Shown here in pieces: positions 60,350 through 62,500 of a DNA stretch of 62,500 bases. The notes below the pieces were generated by a model. The model was not told where the DNA came from. It ran no database searches and saw only the letters and a list, made by a program, of their open reading frames with translations. Source of the DNA: Cristatella mucedo (taxonomy: Eukaryota > Bryozoa > Phylactolaemata > Cristatellidae); the NCBI GenBank assembly GCA_009760855.2, contig WPIO01000025.1:4837501-4900000 (forward strand), written 5' to 3'. How positions within the stretch are numbered: the stretch's first letter is position 1; every line of letters begins with the position of its first letter. The position numbers were made by a program, and so were the translations under genes.

Positions 60350-62500
60350 AAGACAAGAAATAAGTCTGAAGCCGGAGCCAAACATAACTGGCAATCTGCA
60401 ATGTCCTCAGAATAAAAAATTGAAAATATGGTAGAAAATATAGTTGTTTTGTCCCAAAACGACCTAATATACTGAATTGGACACCATTGACAAATCAAAT
60501 ATTTTGTTTCAATAGTTTCCCGATCGATGGGCACTTGTGGGGGGGACAAGAGATGTATTTAGTCTGTTGTACTGGATGGTGTTGGGATTGGTGCTGTTTG
60601 CTTACTACCAGGAGCAGTAACCCAAATTTTGCTTCCGATGTGGCGATGTTTCAAGGCTGGGCCAGTTCCACTAATGTCGCTCATAATCGTTTGCATTTCT
60701 CGTTTCTTTTTTGTGAAGATATACAGTACAAAACTGTACTATACTGTACTATGGATGCTGAAGGACCATCTGCTTTGCTAAAGTTTGCTTGCATCGGTGG
60801 CTGAGCCATTCGCAGACCTCATGCTTTATATGGAATGCATGAAGTCTACAAAAAATTGAAGAGTGTGGGTAGTAAGATCGCTCGTTTAAGGAGCCTGCAC
60901 AACCTCCGAAATATTCTCATGACTAGAGTGTATGCACTGGAAGTGAAGTTTAGTAACTCTTCCAGTTGCCGGCCAGTAGCACCAACCTCAAAGCCTAGCT
61001 AGTGCATGTCTGTGTCATTAATCCTCGTGCCTCGTCCAATAATCCCGTCGATATGGCAACCACTGATCATCAAGGAGATCACCGTTTTCCTTGCTTTTGT
61101 CCTATTTCGGGATTTAGATAATTTTGGGGTAAACAGGTAATTTATAGAAAGTTTTGCATGTGGACATCGCATTTCATGTTGATTTTGGTATCGGCATAAG
61201 AATTGGGTCTGCACTACACCCTGCCATTTGCCATTGCTGTTGCTATTGGGCCATGCTGCCTTATAGTCTTTCGGAAATTCTTAGGCAGCATCTGTTCCAA
61301 GGAGAGTTACATGACTTTCTAGAAGGAGTCTATATACAGGTGCCGTCAAAAGTGTAAGCAAGTACCAGAATATGGGTAGTTCAAATGATTAGGACATCTC
61401 CCAATAGGACTCACTTAGATGCAGCAAACCATACTAATCAATTCCCATATCAATCCATACTAGACGAAGCAGTTCCCATCGCATATATGAGCAGGATAAG
61501 CAAATTATACCAGAAAATACCTTCCTGAAGAAGGAAATTACTTTTTAAAATGGCATCTAACAAGTCTGGGTGGACCTTCTACAAATGCCACAAGTATCAT
61601 ATGCTAAGCGCTTTTTGTCGGCTCTGGCGCCATTTCTAGTGAGCTAATTTAGGTGGCTTCCGATTGCTGCCAAATTTGAATGTGTTAGATTAGCTAACAA
61701 GCACTGGAAGAAGGGAAAAGTAGGAGGGCTTTTCTGCCATCATGGAGTGACAAATCTGGGGACTGTGTTTTGTAAGATAGATTAAGGTGCATATTGCAAG
61801 AGAGCTTGCGACTTCCAAGCAATCCGTACACTACCATAATAAGAAGCAGCTGCAACTCGATATGATGGAACCGATTAAGCGTAGGCTGCCCTAAGCTGAC
61901 AAATGAGCTATAAAAACAGGGCTATAAAAATACTAGCTTGGATCAACAGATGTGCTCCTGCGAAAAGTGCTTCTGGGACACTTCAGCTAATAGCAGGGCT
62001 AGGCTGAGCAAATTAACTATTCTGCAGAGGTTATGCCAGCAATGTATGCTCTCCAGGATTGCCCATCGTAAATCTTTGCTGACTGAAAAGCAACAATTCA
62101 GCTGTCTGGAATGAGCCAGGGACCACGCCCAAATAACCTTGGCTGACTGGCAAAGCCTTATGCTGGCTACAGCTGGCAGTACCGGAACTCGATCGCATAG
62201 AGTGCATTAAGAACCACCATAAATACTTGGCTTTCGTAAAAAAATAATGTCGGTATTCCGAGCGAAATGGCCCTGCAATCTACCCTGTGTGTTGTTCTGG
62301 TCCCGTGAGAGCTCTGTGCTGTTATACTGCTCTGACAATGGCTAATATATAGTCTCTCTACAGGTGTATTTTCTTTTCTTGACTTGGTAGGTGGCTGTTT
62401 TGTGTGTGGGCGTGTGTGTGCGTGCGTGCATGTGTGTGCTTTGCCCCAGCATTGAGCCGGGAGATGCACGGGCAGCAAACAGCAGCCCATCCCCACCTCA
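60350..62500. other. No gene recognised
   Basis: Examined for the missing SH3 end (Trp-Trp and FPANYV-type motif) without success. A short GT-rich stretch lies near 62,400-62,440. Confidence 0.45.

Noticed and set aside
60487-60804. Candidate last SH3 exon after TTTCAATAG
   Set aside because: The translation lacks the GD, Trp-Trp and FPANYV-type residues expected of an SH3 C-terminal half.

Overview
This is animal nuclear DNA: multi-exon genes with GT-AG introns, metazoan domain architectures, L2-type LINEs, tRNA-derived SINEs, a Tigger-like DNA transposon, hAT remains and long microsatellites. A KY-family gene that still carries an N-terminal LIM domain suggests a non-vertebrate animal. I cannot name the phylum.

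Two host genes diverge from a GC-rich interval near 24.3-25.2 kb. On the minus strand, from 24,326 to beyond position 1, lies a hillarin-like gene (LIM zinc finger, coiled coil, Pro/Gly-rich linker, transglutaminase-like KY core, beta-sandwich-like tail). I could assemble ten coding exons whose splice phases all agree. Exons 1-4 lie in a very GC-rich domain (about 16.6-24.4 kb); exons 5-10 are scattered through ordinary, transposon-filled DNA. On the plus strand, from 28,725 to at least 55,183, lies an SH3YL1/Ysc84-type gene (SYLF lipid-binding domain plus the first part of a C-terminal SH3 domain). Its seven visible coding exons also have consistent phases; the rest of the SH3 domain was not found.

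The other sequence is intronic or intergenic and mostly repeats. There are many L2/CR1-type LINE pieces of at least two families, a decayed hAT transposase with a DUF4371-like core (about 14.9-16.0 kb), a Tigger-like element (31,058-31,815) and an unnamed element with G-rich inverted ends enclosing a TTTAGGG array (about 32,075-33,012). Two tRNA-derived SINE families are present, one of which shares its 3' tail with the local L2. A nested pile-up at 36.7-38.3 kb contains an exon-like orphan reading frame.

Functionally, both host genes fit a cytoskeleton/membrane theme: hillarin-like proteins associate with actin, and SYLF-SH3 proteins bind phosphoinositides and actin regulators. Nothing in the sequence shows that they work together. 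Points worth following up are the pure 19-Gly tract inside the LIM finger, the apparent loss of the transglutaminase catalytic triad, a 46-bp perfect palindrome, a GGCTGC repeat abutting a splice acceptor, the G-rich inverted element and the orphan exon-like insert.
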